From: JABDMH01 sp965223105
Lineage (GTDB): Bacteria > Bacteroidota > Bacteroidia > Chitinophagales > Saprospiraceae
Direction of reading: 5' to 3'
DNA length: 64,000 nt
Assembly (NCBI GenBank): GCA_965223105.1
Contig: OZ244987.1
Span: 6,758,001-6,822,000 of the forward strand
The notes beneath the pieces were generated by a model. That model was not told the origin of the DNA and ran no database searches. It was given only the letters and a program-made list of their open reading frames with translations. The stretch's first letter is position 1. Each line of letters starts with the position of its first letter. Positions 26,354 to 34,069 of the stretch are shown one piece after another. A program made the translations under genes and the position numbers.

Positions 26354-26741
26354 TGTTTTGTTTTTTAACGATGAAAAAATAGGCAAATAAGGCGAAGACC
26401 ACCGTGACTGTGATTCTAAAAATCATTGCCCCAACTGTTTTGGTCTCATATAGCCCTCCTGAGTTGGCATGAATTAGTAATCCAACAAAAGCGATTAAGA
26501 GAACACCTACGGAAATGCGTAAAAGTCGAGCTGTCCATTTTTTGCTTTTCAGGAATCCATACGCTGAAAAGAGGTAGAGCAAACTACTTATGAAATTTGC
26601 CCAAACCACGAACAAAACATAGTTGCCTTCTTTGGCTCTGATGCCGAATAAATCGAATATTACAGAGCCGCTCAGAAATATAGTCAACAAGCCAAAAGCG
26701 GCTAATAATATTGATAAGATATATGGAAGTGCTTTTTTCAT
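26343..26741 (-). CDS. Four-helix membrane protein of unknown function
   Basis: A 132-residue inner-membrane protein with four hydrophobic segments: ILSILLAAFGLLTIFL, YVLFVVWANFISSLLYLFSAY, ISVGVLLIAFVGLLIH and MIFRITVTVVFALFAYFFIV. Short positively charged loops and a lysine-rich C-terminus suggest both termini face the cytoplasm. I do not recognise the family. It overlaps the next gene's start by 11 bases and lies within the efflux/stress operon. Confidence 0.7.
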   Translation of the reverse strand: MKKALPYILSILLAAFGLLTIFLSGSVIFDLFGIRAKEGNYVLFVVWANFISSLLYLFSAYGFLKSKKWTARLLRISVGVLLIAFVGLLIHANSGGLYETKTVGAMIFRITVTVVFALFAYFFIVKKQNNVS

Positions 26742-26747
26742 TTTCTG

Positions 26748-26948
26748 TTATTTCATTTTGCTTTTCTTTCTTCCCTGTCCTTTACCCCTTCCCTTTTTGC
26801 CGTCAGGATGCATCTCCTTGAAATGCTCTTCGAACCATTCCGGTTTTTCCATTTCGTTATCATAAATAAATGCGGCTATTTTATTCAAATCTTCTTCGGT
26901 AAAATTCATATAGGGCATGGTTTTAAACTTGTCTGTCGCTCCTCGCAT
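26748..26948 (-). pseudogene. Truncated cytochrome c-like protein (C-terminal part)
   Basis: Only 66 residues. FKTMPYMNFTEEDLNKIAAFIYDNEMEKPEWFEEHF matches the C-terminal helix and Met-ligand loop of small class I cytochromes c, with Met in TMPYM as the candidate ligand. Upstream, in the same frame, DCKSSDPEEEKGIMRGA is preceded by a stop. A CxxCH haem motif is missing, as if a segment between DCKS and SDPE had been lost. It may be a broken gene, or a real short protein with a lysine-rich tail. Confidence 0.5.
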
Positions 26949-27028
26949 AATGCCCTTTTCTTCCTCTGGGTCACTTGACTTGCAGTCAAGCCATTATCTT
27001 CCCGTGGTTTCCCTTTTCATTATTATAT

Positions 27029-27658
27029 CTACCCCCCGCAATGTTCATGCGCTCCATCAATGATTTCATCGTATTGTTCTTGTATGATGAATTGGGGTGC
27101 GTAGGTTTCGCCTTGCATGTCTAGTTGGTTTGTAAATCCACGCATGTGGTTTCTCGAACCGCATTCCAGCATTTCATACATGTCAATCAGGTCGGTTTTG
27201 GAGGTTGCATCAATGGCATCGCCCAAGTCCCTGATGTCAACATCCTCTATAGTTGCACCGACTGTCAAAGCGTCAATCAATGAGATATCCCCTTGTGTAG
27301 TCAGGTCATTGTACAACTGCTGCAAAGTCGCATTCGAAAAAACGCCCAATTCATTGGAAGCGGGGTCTTCCACTCCATATTTTTCCATGATGGTCAGCAC
27401 GGCATCCATGTGGGTTTGTTCACTTGAAGCAATGTTGTTAAAAATATTCGTACCGTATTTTTCATGTAAGTACAGGTAAACATCACGGGCGAGTTTTTCT
27501 TCTTCTCGCATGAACTGTAAATTGGCTTCTTCATCCTCGGTCAATGATAAAACGGGTTCCGGTATTACATCGTCTTTGGAATCATCACATGAGGTAAAAC
27601 CAGCCATTGCGAAAAACAAAGCGAAAAGTAACAAACTTGATATTTTAAGATTTTTCAT
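27029..27658 (-). CDS. DUF2202 ferritin-like lipoprotein
   Basis: A 209-residue exported protein. The signal segment SSLLLFALFFAMAGFTSCDDS has a lipobox with Cys at about residue 24. The DUF2202 domain shows the helical pattern MREEEKLARDVYLYLHEKYG, then IASSEQTHMDAVLTIMEKY, DLGDAIDATSKTDLIDMYEMLECGSRNHMRGF. The repeated E...ExxH spacing fits a ferritin-like four-helix bundle that could bind a metal pair. The role is unknown. Its position beside Dps suggests metal or oxidative-stress protection. Confidence 0.85.
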   Translation of the reverse strand: MKNLKISSLLLFALFFAMAGFTSCDDSKDDVIPEPVLSLTEDEEANLQFMREEEKLARDVYLYLHEKYGTNIFNNIASSEQTHMDAVLTIMEKYGVEDPASNELGVFSNATLQQLYNDLTTQGDISLIDALTVGATIEDVDIRDLGDAIDATSKTDLIDMYEMLECGSRNHMRGFTNQLDMQGETYAPQFIIQEQYDEIIDGAHEHCGG

Positions 27659-27696
27659 GATTGAATTTTTTTAGATTTTGAATAATGTCATTTTTT

Positions 27697-28287
27697 CTAT
27701 AGCTGGTTATTCTGTGATTTAATTATTGTTAATAGGGAATGAATTAACTTATTCCCACTTCTTACTAGGTCAAACTCAAACTTGGCTAACCGCCATTTGA
27801 ACATTTGAAGTCTGAAAGTTCCCATGATGATATGCACTAATTCTTCGGTAGAAAGTGCATTGGTAAAAACACCTTCTTGCTGCCCCTCCTTGATAATTGG
27901 TATCAAGTGTTTTTTCGTTACCTTCATTATTTTAAAAATAGCCTCGTTAATATCTTTGCTTTCTTCCATCAGTCCATCTGAAAAAACTGCCACAACGAAA
28001 TGAGGATGGTTTTTAAAAAAAGCGAAACGGCTTTTAAACAGTCTAATCAATTTTTCATCAGCCAGGTCATTTTGCCGAGCAGCTTTGCCCAGAAGTTCAT
28101 CCATTCTTTCAGCCAAATAATTGAGCATCGCAATAATTATTTTTTCTTTGCTAGTAAAGTGACGATAAATGGCACTTTCGGAAAATTGCATTTCTTTAGC
28201 CAGGTTTTTTATTGTCAGCCCCTTTACGCCAGATGAAGTGAGTATCCTTCCGGCTGCTTCGATGATTTCTAATTGACGTTCTTTCAT
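27697..28287 (-). CDS. TetR/AcrR-family transcriptional regulator
   Basis: A 196-residue repressor; the start at ATG 28287 (MKERQLEIIEAA) fits the family, while the open frame runs 24 codons further upstream into the dps coding end. The helix-turn-helix spans LTIKNLAKEMQFSESAIYRHFTSKEKI, about residues 22-50. The C-terminal helical domain would bind the inducer. It sits within the operon it probably controls. A GTGAATGTTCAC palindrome at 29248-29259, over the operon's likely transcription start, is a candidate operator. Confidence 0.9.
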   Translation of the reverse strand: MKERQLEIIEAAGRILTSSGVKGLTIKNLAKEMQFSESAIYRHFTSKEKIIIAMLNYLAERMDELLGKAARQNDLADEKLIRLFKSRFAFFKNHPHFVVAVFSDGLMEESKDINEAIFKIMKVTKKHLIPIIKEGQQEGVFTNALSTEELVHIIMGTFRLQMFKWRLAKFEFDLVRSGNKLIHSLLTIIKSQNNQL

Positions 28288-28297
28288 TCGTTTTCTA

Positions 28298-28774
28298 TTA
28301 ATGATTAAGAAAGGCAGAATACATCCAAACCAATTTCTCCTGTTCCCGGATATAGTCACTCATAAGAGCGTTTGTTCCTTCATCACCTGCATCTTCTGAT
28401 AGAGAAAGCAATTCCCTTTGCATTGTAATAATAGACTTGAAGGATTTCAAAATATCTTCCACAGCCTTCCGTCCGTCCGACACTTCTTTGCTTTCCTTAA
28501 TCCTGGAAACGGATTTATAATTAGAATACCGATGATTTGGAGTATGTCCGAGCGTCAGAATTCGTTCTGCTACCTCATCAATCTTCAACAACAAATCATT
28601 GTACAATTCCTCAAACTTCAGGTGTAACTCAAAAAACTTTTCCCCTTTTATATTCCAATGATATCCTCTCGTATTTTGGTAAAAAATGGAATAGTTGGCT
28701 AACAAAAGATTCAATTTTTCGGCTAACGCTTTGGACTTTTTCTTATCAAGTCCTATTGGATTTAAAACTTTCAT
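28298..28774 (-). CDS. Dps-family DNA-protection ferritin
   Basis: A 158-residue miniferritin that stores iron and protects DNA from peroxide. The ferroxidase signature is YHWNIKGEKFFELHLKFEELYNDLLLKIDEVAERI at about residues 38-72, with the His, Asp and Glu ligands in place. The C-terminal helix RELLSLSEDAGDEGTNALMSDYIREQEKLVWMYSAFL is the family standard. The lysine-rich N-terminus (DKKKSKALAEK) could contact DNA. It is the second gene of the block. Confidence 0.93.
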   Translation of the reverse strand: MKVLNPIGLDKKKSKALAEKLNLLLANYSIFYQNTRGYHWNIKGEKFFELHLKFEELYNDLLLKIDEVAERILTLGHTPNHRYSNYKSVSRIKESKEVSDGRKAVEDILKSFKSIITMQRELLSLSEDAGDEGTNALMSDYIREQEKLVWMYSAFLNH

Positions 28775-28811
28775 AAAATTGTTTTTTTATTTTTTGAAAA
28801 AAAATACTGGT

Positions 28812-29225
28812 TTACGAGGGGCTTGGTTGTTTCATTTTATAAAAAGAAATGCTCAACCAAATCACGGCAATGGTCATAGCAATTGCTCCGATAAGGACGA
28901 ACACCGGAGGTGCACCAAAATAAATCTCGGCAAGGATGCCAAGCGGCATAAGCATACCCACAAGGGCAAGCCATGAGATAGTTTTTACCTTTCCGATTCT
29001 GGTATTAAAATGTATCAAAAGATAACCGATGACAATGTTGAGGAAAGCGAAAAGATTCCCGTGTACGTGTGCCAGCCTCGATTCAAAATGTTTACCTATC
29101 GAATATTGAGCAATCCATTCTTCCTTTCCGGGAGCAAAGTCCCGAAGGTAAATGAGCAAAAAGCCGTAAGCCATGAACATGCCCATGAATAAGAAGCCTG
29201 CTGATAAATTATTTTTTCCGGTCAT
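28812..29225 (-). CDS. Four-helix membrane protein of unknown function
   Basis: A 137-residue membrane protein, first in the block. Its hydrophobic stretches are AGFLFMGMFMAYGFLLIYL, AFLNIVIGYLLIHF, WLALVGMLMPLGILAEIYF and VFVLIGAIAMTIAVIWLSI. The HVHGNLFAF segment at the start of helix 2 recalls histidine-bearing membrane proteins that bind haem or a metal, but this is only a resemblance. A promoter and two palindromes lie directly upstream. Confidence 0.7.
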   Translation of the reverse strand: MTGKNNLSAGFLFMGMFMAYGFLLIYLRDFAPGKEEWIAQYSIGKHFESRLAHVHGNLFAFLNIVIGYLLIHFNTRIGKVKTISWLALVGMLMPLGILAEIYFGAPPVFVLIGAIAMTIAVIWLSISFYKMKQPSPS

Positions 29226-29247
29226 AATTCTTTGTATTACTTAGTAA

Positions 29248-29259
29248 GTGAATGTTCAC
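29248..29259. promoter_or_regulatory. Candidate TetR operator
   Basis: GTGAATGTTCAC: 5-base inverted arms around TG. It lies just downstream of the -7-type box of the operon at 29225, where a bound repressor would block initiation, and a TetR gene is in the operon. Confidence 0.45.
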
Positions 29260-29262
29260 ACA

Positions 29263-29270
29263 CAAAGATA
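29263..29270 (-). promoter_or_regulatory. Bacteroidota -7 promoter box (TATCTTTG)
   Basis: On the minus strand TATCTTTG matches TAnnTTTG, the housekeeping -7 consensus of this phylum, 38 bases upstream of the first gene. No TTTG is seen at the -33 position, so activation may be needed. Confidence 0.5.
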
Positions 29271-29292
29271 ATCTAGAATTTCATAACTATAA

Positions 29293-29306
29293 GTGACTTA
29301 AGTCAC
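29293..29306. promoter_or_regulatory. Perfect 14-bp palindrome, candidate Crp/Fnr-type site
   Basis: GTGACTTAAGTCAC, fully self-complementary. Its centre lies about 40 bases upstream of the inferred transcription start, a class II activator position. The TGAC...GTCA arms resemble Crp/Fnr-family sites; the protein is unknown. Confidence 0.45.
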
Positions 29307-29742
29307 ATAAGGAAGGTGGTTTTTACAATCCTTGGAAAAGTGAATAGGATGTTAGCGAGAAATAGACTCGTATAAAAATTGAAGTTGAGGAGTTTCTTGT
29401 TTCTTTTGCTCTTCTTCTTGATTGTGCCGAACTCTAAGGAATGTATGCGTGATCCGGTATGGAGAGTTCAAGAATGAGTAATCTTAGGTCGCATACATTC
29501 CAGTTGAACGAACTGTATGATCCTCCTTAGGGAAACGCATTGATTCCAAGAGCCTTAAGATAAGGATAAATGGAAATGGTAGGCGGTACTCGGGTGATTG
29601 TTTTGGCCCCTCCTGAACAAATACAAGGTTGTTTTTGGCTTTAAGAATGGATAAAGGCTCAATTTTCTCTGGTTAGGATTGTGTTGACACACTGAGGTGG
29701 CTGCACACGTCTTACGGAGTATTATTTTCTGGTCTTCAGTAT

Positions 29743-30990
29743 TCATACATCTACCTTTTGAGGAGGTGGTCGTAGTCGATGGGGGCTCAGGAATAAGTGC
29801 AGATATGCGGGATCTGAGACTAAAGCTATTTTGATTAGATACGGATGTTGACAGGACTGGCATACCAGAGGGTTCAGGCCTAGCAATGATTTCAGTATTT
29901 GAAAAATTGTACGAACAGTATGCCCGTTATGCCTTACCAGGGTAGCCATCTTATGCTTTACCTTATGAAAAACTACCCCCGCATGAAGCCCATAATATCT
30001 AGACTTTTGGAAATAAGGAGGTAGTAGATGCTGCAATATTTGATGTATGGCTGTAAGTGGATGGAGATATTTTACTGCTTTTGGAGCCGGTTGGTCTTTA
30101 ATTTGATTGCGATAATCATTGTACACAATTTGTACCCGTCTTTGTTCTTCCAGATATCGAAGTCTACTTCTGGAAATAGCGACTCGATTGATATAGCGAG
30201 CCAAGTAATTCTCAATCAGACCTGTTTGAGCAGTGGGATAGGAGTTGCGCACATTCCATCGACGGCCCATTACCTCCATACGCAAAGATGCATAGTTGGA
30301 TACCTTAATTATTTTCTTTTTAATTAGTTGATCTAAGCCTTTTATAAACACGGTACGGAATGTGTTACACATCTGTCGATAGGGAGCGATCTTTTTCTTT
30401 CTTTTTGGCCATACCCATCGATGCTTATGGGTCCCCCCAAAGGTGATCAAACTATGCACATGAAGATGGTACTTCATATCTGAACCAAAGGTGTGAAGGA
30501 CACTGATCATTCCTGGGAGCGCACCCAGGTTTGTTGGGTCAGCACATAGTTTTCTTACTGTTTGCCATGCTGATCTATGGAGCAAGTTATAGATGTCGCG
30601 TGGGTGCTTTTTGGCAATCGTGTTTAACTGATGAGGGATGGTAAATACGGTATGTGTGTAGGGAACTGCGAGAAGTCTATTACCTAAGGTATCCTGCCAT
30701 TGTTCCCTTTTGATGCTTTGGCAAAGAGGACATTGAGAATGACCGCAGGAATGATAAATGTAGATCTCCGATCCGCATGCTGGGCAAAGATACTTATGAC
30801 CTCCCAACGCAGGGGTCTTACATAACCGTACTGCCCTTATGAATTTGATTTTGTGTAAATCTGGCTTGTAGGTTTCAATATATTTTTCTCCAAAAAAACG
30901 AAATAAGTCTCCTATCGATCGGTCTGCCGATAATGGATCTGAAGACTGTCGATCGGATGATGGATCTGCCGTACACGTTTTTCCATACAT
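29743..30990 (-). CDS. IS91-family (HUH, two-tyrosine) transposase
   Basis: A rolling-circle transposase. An N-terminal zinc domain spans about residues 60-91 (CPACGSE...HSCGHSQCPLC). The HUH motif is His175/177/179 in HLHVHSLITFGG. The two catalytic tyrosines, Tyr262 and Tyr266 (NYLARYINR), have the spacing of IS91. The C-terminal zinc-like CQSCQ is followed by a proline-rich tail. The 5' end overlaps the recombinase gene by 79 bases, so the true start may be somewhat downstream of ATG 30990. Two decayed relatives lie at 12.2-12.6 and 14.2-20.0 kb. Confidence 0.93.
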   Translation of the reverse strand: MYGKTCTADPSSDRQSSDPLSADRSIGDLFRFFGEKYIETYKPDLHKIKFIRAVRLCKTPALGGHKYLCPACGSEIYIYHSCGHSQCPLCQSIKREQWQDTLGNRLLAVPYTHTVFTIPHQLNTIAKKHPRDIYNLLHRSAWQTVRKLCADPTNLGALPGMISVLHTFGSDMKYHLHVHSLITFGGTHKHRWVWPKRKKKIAPYRQMCNTFRTVFIKGLDQLIKKKIIKVSNYASLRMEVMGRRWNVRNSYPTAQTGLIENYLARYINRVAISRSRLRYLEEQRRVQIVYNDYRNQIKDQPAPKAVKYLHPLTAIHQILQHLLPPYFQKSRYYGLHAGVVFHKVKHKMATLVRHNGHTVRTIFQILKSLLGLNPLVCQSCQHPYLIKIALVSDPAYLHLFLSPHRLRPPPQKVDV

Positions 30991-31784
30991 ACCTGGACAT
31001 ACCGGGCCGTGGTTCTTAGTTGTTTGTGACCCAGCTGCTCACGTAAGTACACTAAATCCGTTCCAGCTTCGATATGATGGGTGGCATAACAGTGCCGTAG
31101 CGTATGAATGGAAGCAGATTTAGTCACTTTCGCAACTTGCCTGGCTCTCTTCATACTCCACTGTGCAGATCGAAGTGAAAGACGGCTTCCCTGTACCCGG
31201 CCGTTGAATAAATAGTGCCTTGGTTGATATGCCAGGTAGTAAGTGCGTAATAGTGAGATAAGACTCTGTGGAATGTTGACATATCGGTCTTTGGCTCCCT
31301 TCCCCTTGCTTATGCGCAATTGATTGCGATGCCCATCAATGTCTTTAATTTTGACATTTACCGCTTCACTTAGTCGTAATCCGGTGGCATAAATAAATGT
31401 CAGAAAAACCTGATGCTTGAAATTAAGTGCTCCTTCAATGATCTTGCGAACATCTTCCTTGGACAGGATAGCCGGTAACTTCCTCTCTTTCCTGGGCCTT
31501 GGGATCATTTTTACGCTCCAGTCAATACCTATTACCTGCGTAAAATACTGTCTCAATGCAGAATAATCCGTATTGATCGTACTCCATGATTTTCCTTGGT
31601 TTATTCGAAACAATAGATATTGCTTTACCTCAAGGAGACTATGATCGCCCATCATCCCATTCTTTGTTCGAAATGTATCATAGGCTCTTAAAACACTTAG
31701 ATAGGTTCTTCTGGTTTGCCTGCTATAGTTCTTTAATAAAAGGTAGTTCTCAAACTCCTCTATTTGCTGTTTTAGTTTTGTCAT
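30912..31784 (-). CDS. Tyrosine recombinase partner of IS91-family transposase
   Basis: A 290-residue site-specific recombinase. The N-terminal core-binding domain (FENYLLLKNYSRQTRRTYLSVLRAY) is followed by a catalytic domain with Arg137 (ATGLRLSE), a Lys in KGKGAKDR, His227 and Arg230 (HTLRH), His253 (LGHK) and Tyr262 (ARYVQV). All catalytic positions are present. Integrase plus transposase pairs of this order occur in many IS91-type elements; the recombinase may resolve transposition intermediates, which is inference. Confidence 0.93.
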   Translation of the reverse strand: MTKLKQQIEEFENYLLLKNYSRQTRRTYLSVLRAYDTFRTKNGMMGDHSLLEVKQYLLFRINQGKSWSTINTDYSALRQYFTQVIGIDWSVKMIPRPRKERKLPAILSKEDVRKIIEGALNFKHQVFLTFIYATGLRLSEAVNVKIKDIDGHRNQLRISKGKGAKDRYVNIPQSLISLLRTYYLAYQPRHYLFNGRVQGSRLSLRSAQWSMKRARQVAKVTKSASIHTLRHCYATHHIEAGTDLVYLREQLGHKQLRTTARYVQVCMEKRVRQIHHPIDSLQIHYRQTDR

Positions 31785-31887
31785 GATACTCTAATATTTT
31801 CCAGAATAACATGACAAAAAACCTTCCAGAATAGAGTCTTGAAAGGACGATTAATGGGGTATCGTCTACAGGTTTGTTCAACACCTG

Positions 31888-31912
31888 TATATCAGCAATT
31901 ATTGCTGATATA
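31888..31912. repeat. Perfect 12-bp-arm palindrome upstream of the recombinase
   Basis: TATATCAGCAAT, a single T, then ATTGCTGATATA. Immediately before it ACAGGT (31868-31873) pairs with ACCTGT (31883-31888). Tandem hairpins are usual near the ends of rolling-circle elements, so these may mark the terminal end of the IS91 element. Confidence 0.6.
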
Positions 31913-31958
31913 TCTCTTGTGTTGCATCCTCCAAATCCGATGATGATTGTCTAAGCAT

Positions 31959-32023
31959 GAAGCAGCTGAATTAAGAATTCTTTCTCGTGAATGGTTCCCA
32001 TTCACATCGTCTTCAGCTGCTTC
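31959..32023. repeat. Nested inverted repeats at the uvrB 3' end
   Basis: GAAGCAGCTGAA (31959-31970) pairs with TTCAGCTGCTTC (32012-32023, within uvrB codons). Inside lies GTGAATGG-TTC-CCATTCAC (31987-32005), which overlaps the uvrB stop codon. In the transcript this forms a strong two-step hairpin that could protect the 3' end or help termination, though no T-run follows. Confidence 0.6.
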
Positions 32024-34017
32024 TTCAAAGCAAAAAGTTCATCGCGATACTGGGCTGCGGAGATAAAATCAAGATCCTTGGCAGCAGCCTTCATCTTTCG
32101 TTCGGTCTCGACCATAACTTTCTCAATTTGATCCCGGTTCATGTATTGTACTACGGGATCGGCTGCGATATTGGGCTCGCCGGACTCCACATAGGCCTTG
32201 GGTCCACGCTCACCTTCCCGGATATCAAGGATCGACCTTACATCCGTAGATTTTTGAACAGTAGTGGGGGTAATACCATGTCTGTCGTTGTAGGCCTCTT
32301 GCTTCGCCCGACGACGGTTCGTCTCATCGATGGTACGTTGCATGGATTCCGTGATCTTGTCGGCATAAAATATGACTAATCCGTTGGCATTTCTGGCCGC
32401 TCTACCAGCGGTCTGGGTCAGTGAGCGGTCATTTCGCAAAAAGCCTTCTTTATCAGCATCGATGATGGCCACCAGTGAGACCTCAGGCAGATCCAATCCC
32501 TCCCTCAAAAGATTCACTCCGATCAATACATCGAATTCGCCAGTTCGCAATTCTTGGATGATTTCAACCCGTTCCATGGTATCTACCTCTGAATGAATAT
32601 ACCTGCATTTGACTTCAATACGGGTAAGGTATTTGGTAAGCTCTTCGGCCATTCGTTTGGTTAGCGTGGTAACCAGGGTGCGTTCTTTCCGTTCTACGCG
32701 AAGGTTAATTTCCTCCAGCAAATCATCGATCTGATTGATGCTGGGTCTGATTTCGATCGGCGGATCGAGTAGACCGGTCGGTCTGACTACCTGTTCAACG
32801 ATTAGTCCTCCAGTTTGCTCCAATTCATAGTCACCGGGAGTGGCACTTACGTAAATCATTTGATTGGTCAGCGACTCAAATTCATCGAAGCTCAATGGCC
32901 TGTTGTCCATCGCACTGGGTAAACGGAAGCCGTAGTTGACGAGATTGAGCTTGCGGGCGCGATCTCCACCCCACATGCCCCTCACCTGAGGGATGGTGAC
33001 ATGGCTCTCATCCACCACCATCAAATAATCTTCAGGAAAATAATCCAACAGGCAGAAAGGACGCGTACCGGGCGAGCGCCCATCAAAAAACCGAGAGTAA
33101 TTCTCCACCCCATTGCAATAACCCAATTCGCGCATCATCTCAAGATCAAAGGTGACTCTCTCCTTGATCCGTTTGGCTTCAATGTAACGAGCCTCACGCT
33201 CGAAGTAGCTTTCCTGCTCCACAAGTTCATCTTCAATAGCTCTCAGTACTCCTTGCATCCGATCCTTAGGTGCAACATACAAATTGGCGGGAAAGATCGC
33301 GGCATGCTCCAGTGACTCAATCCGTCGCCCACTTTCAGGGTCAATTCGCTCTATATCCTCAATTTCATCTCCAAAAAACAGAACGCGGTATCCGTAATCA
33401 ACATAAGGAAGATTTATATCGACGGTATCTCCCCGTACCCGGAATGTAGCCCGGTCAAATCGGGTCTCAGTCCGTGAGTACAAACTTTCAACCAAGCTGT
33501 AAAGCAGGGCATTCCGTGCAATGGTTTGACCCTTATAGATACGTATAATGCCCGTTTTATAATCTTCGGGGTTACCCATGCCATAAATACAGGATACCGA
33601 GGCTACAATGATGATGTCGCGGCGCCCAGAGAGTAACGATGAAGTGGCTCTGAGGCGCAGCTTATCCACTTCTTCATTGATCGATAGATCCTTCTCGATA
33701 TAGGTGTCAGAAACAGACATGTAGGCCTCCGGTTGATAATAGTCGTAGTAAGACACGAAATACTCAACGGCATTGTCGGGAAAGAAGGACTGAAATTCAC
33801 TATACAACTGAGCGGTCAATGTCTTGTTGTGGGTCAAGACCAAAGTGGGCCGTTCTACTTGGCTGATCACATTGGCGATGGTAAAAGTTTTACCCGACCC
33901 AGTCACCCCCAGCAGTACTTGTGCTCGTTCACCCGAGTGAATTCCAGCTACCAATTGCTCGATGGCTTCTGGTTGATCGCCAGTGGGTTCGAATGGTGAG
34001 ACTAACTTAAAACTCAT
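32002..34017 (-). CDS. uvrB: Excinuclease ABC subunit B
   Basis: The damage-verifying helicase of nucleotide excision repair, 671 residues as expected. Walker A is [10 protein letters not shown] near residue 40, and the beta-hairpin region [21 protein letters not shown] follows at about 90-110. Helicase motifs include DESH (VVDESHVT), [10 protein letters not shown] and the C-terminal [29 protein letters not shown]-type block (here [10 protein letters not shown]). A UVR domain ([22 protein letters not shown]) closes the protein. The gene lies next to the IS91 element but is intact. Confidence 0.97.
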   Translation of the reverse strand: [671 protein letters not shown]

Positions 34018-34069
34018 GATGTGCTCAATTGCAATAATAAAAGAATCTTAATTTACTGCCCTCCTAAGA

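Larger units (their letters stand above)
29421..31940 (-). mobile_element. Complete IS91-family element with tyrosine recombinase
   Basis: It carries a two-tyrosine HUH transposase gene and a tyrosine recombinase gene, both intact. The left (transposase 3') end begins ATTGTGCC at 29421 directly after CTTG, the tetranucleotide expected next to the origin end of IS91-type elements. The truncated copy at 14237 starts with the same text. The right end is approximate: hairpins at 31868-31888 and 31888-31912 are probably subterminal and the border lies before about 31960. No target duplication is expected for rolling-circle transposition. Confidence 0.8.
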
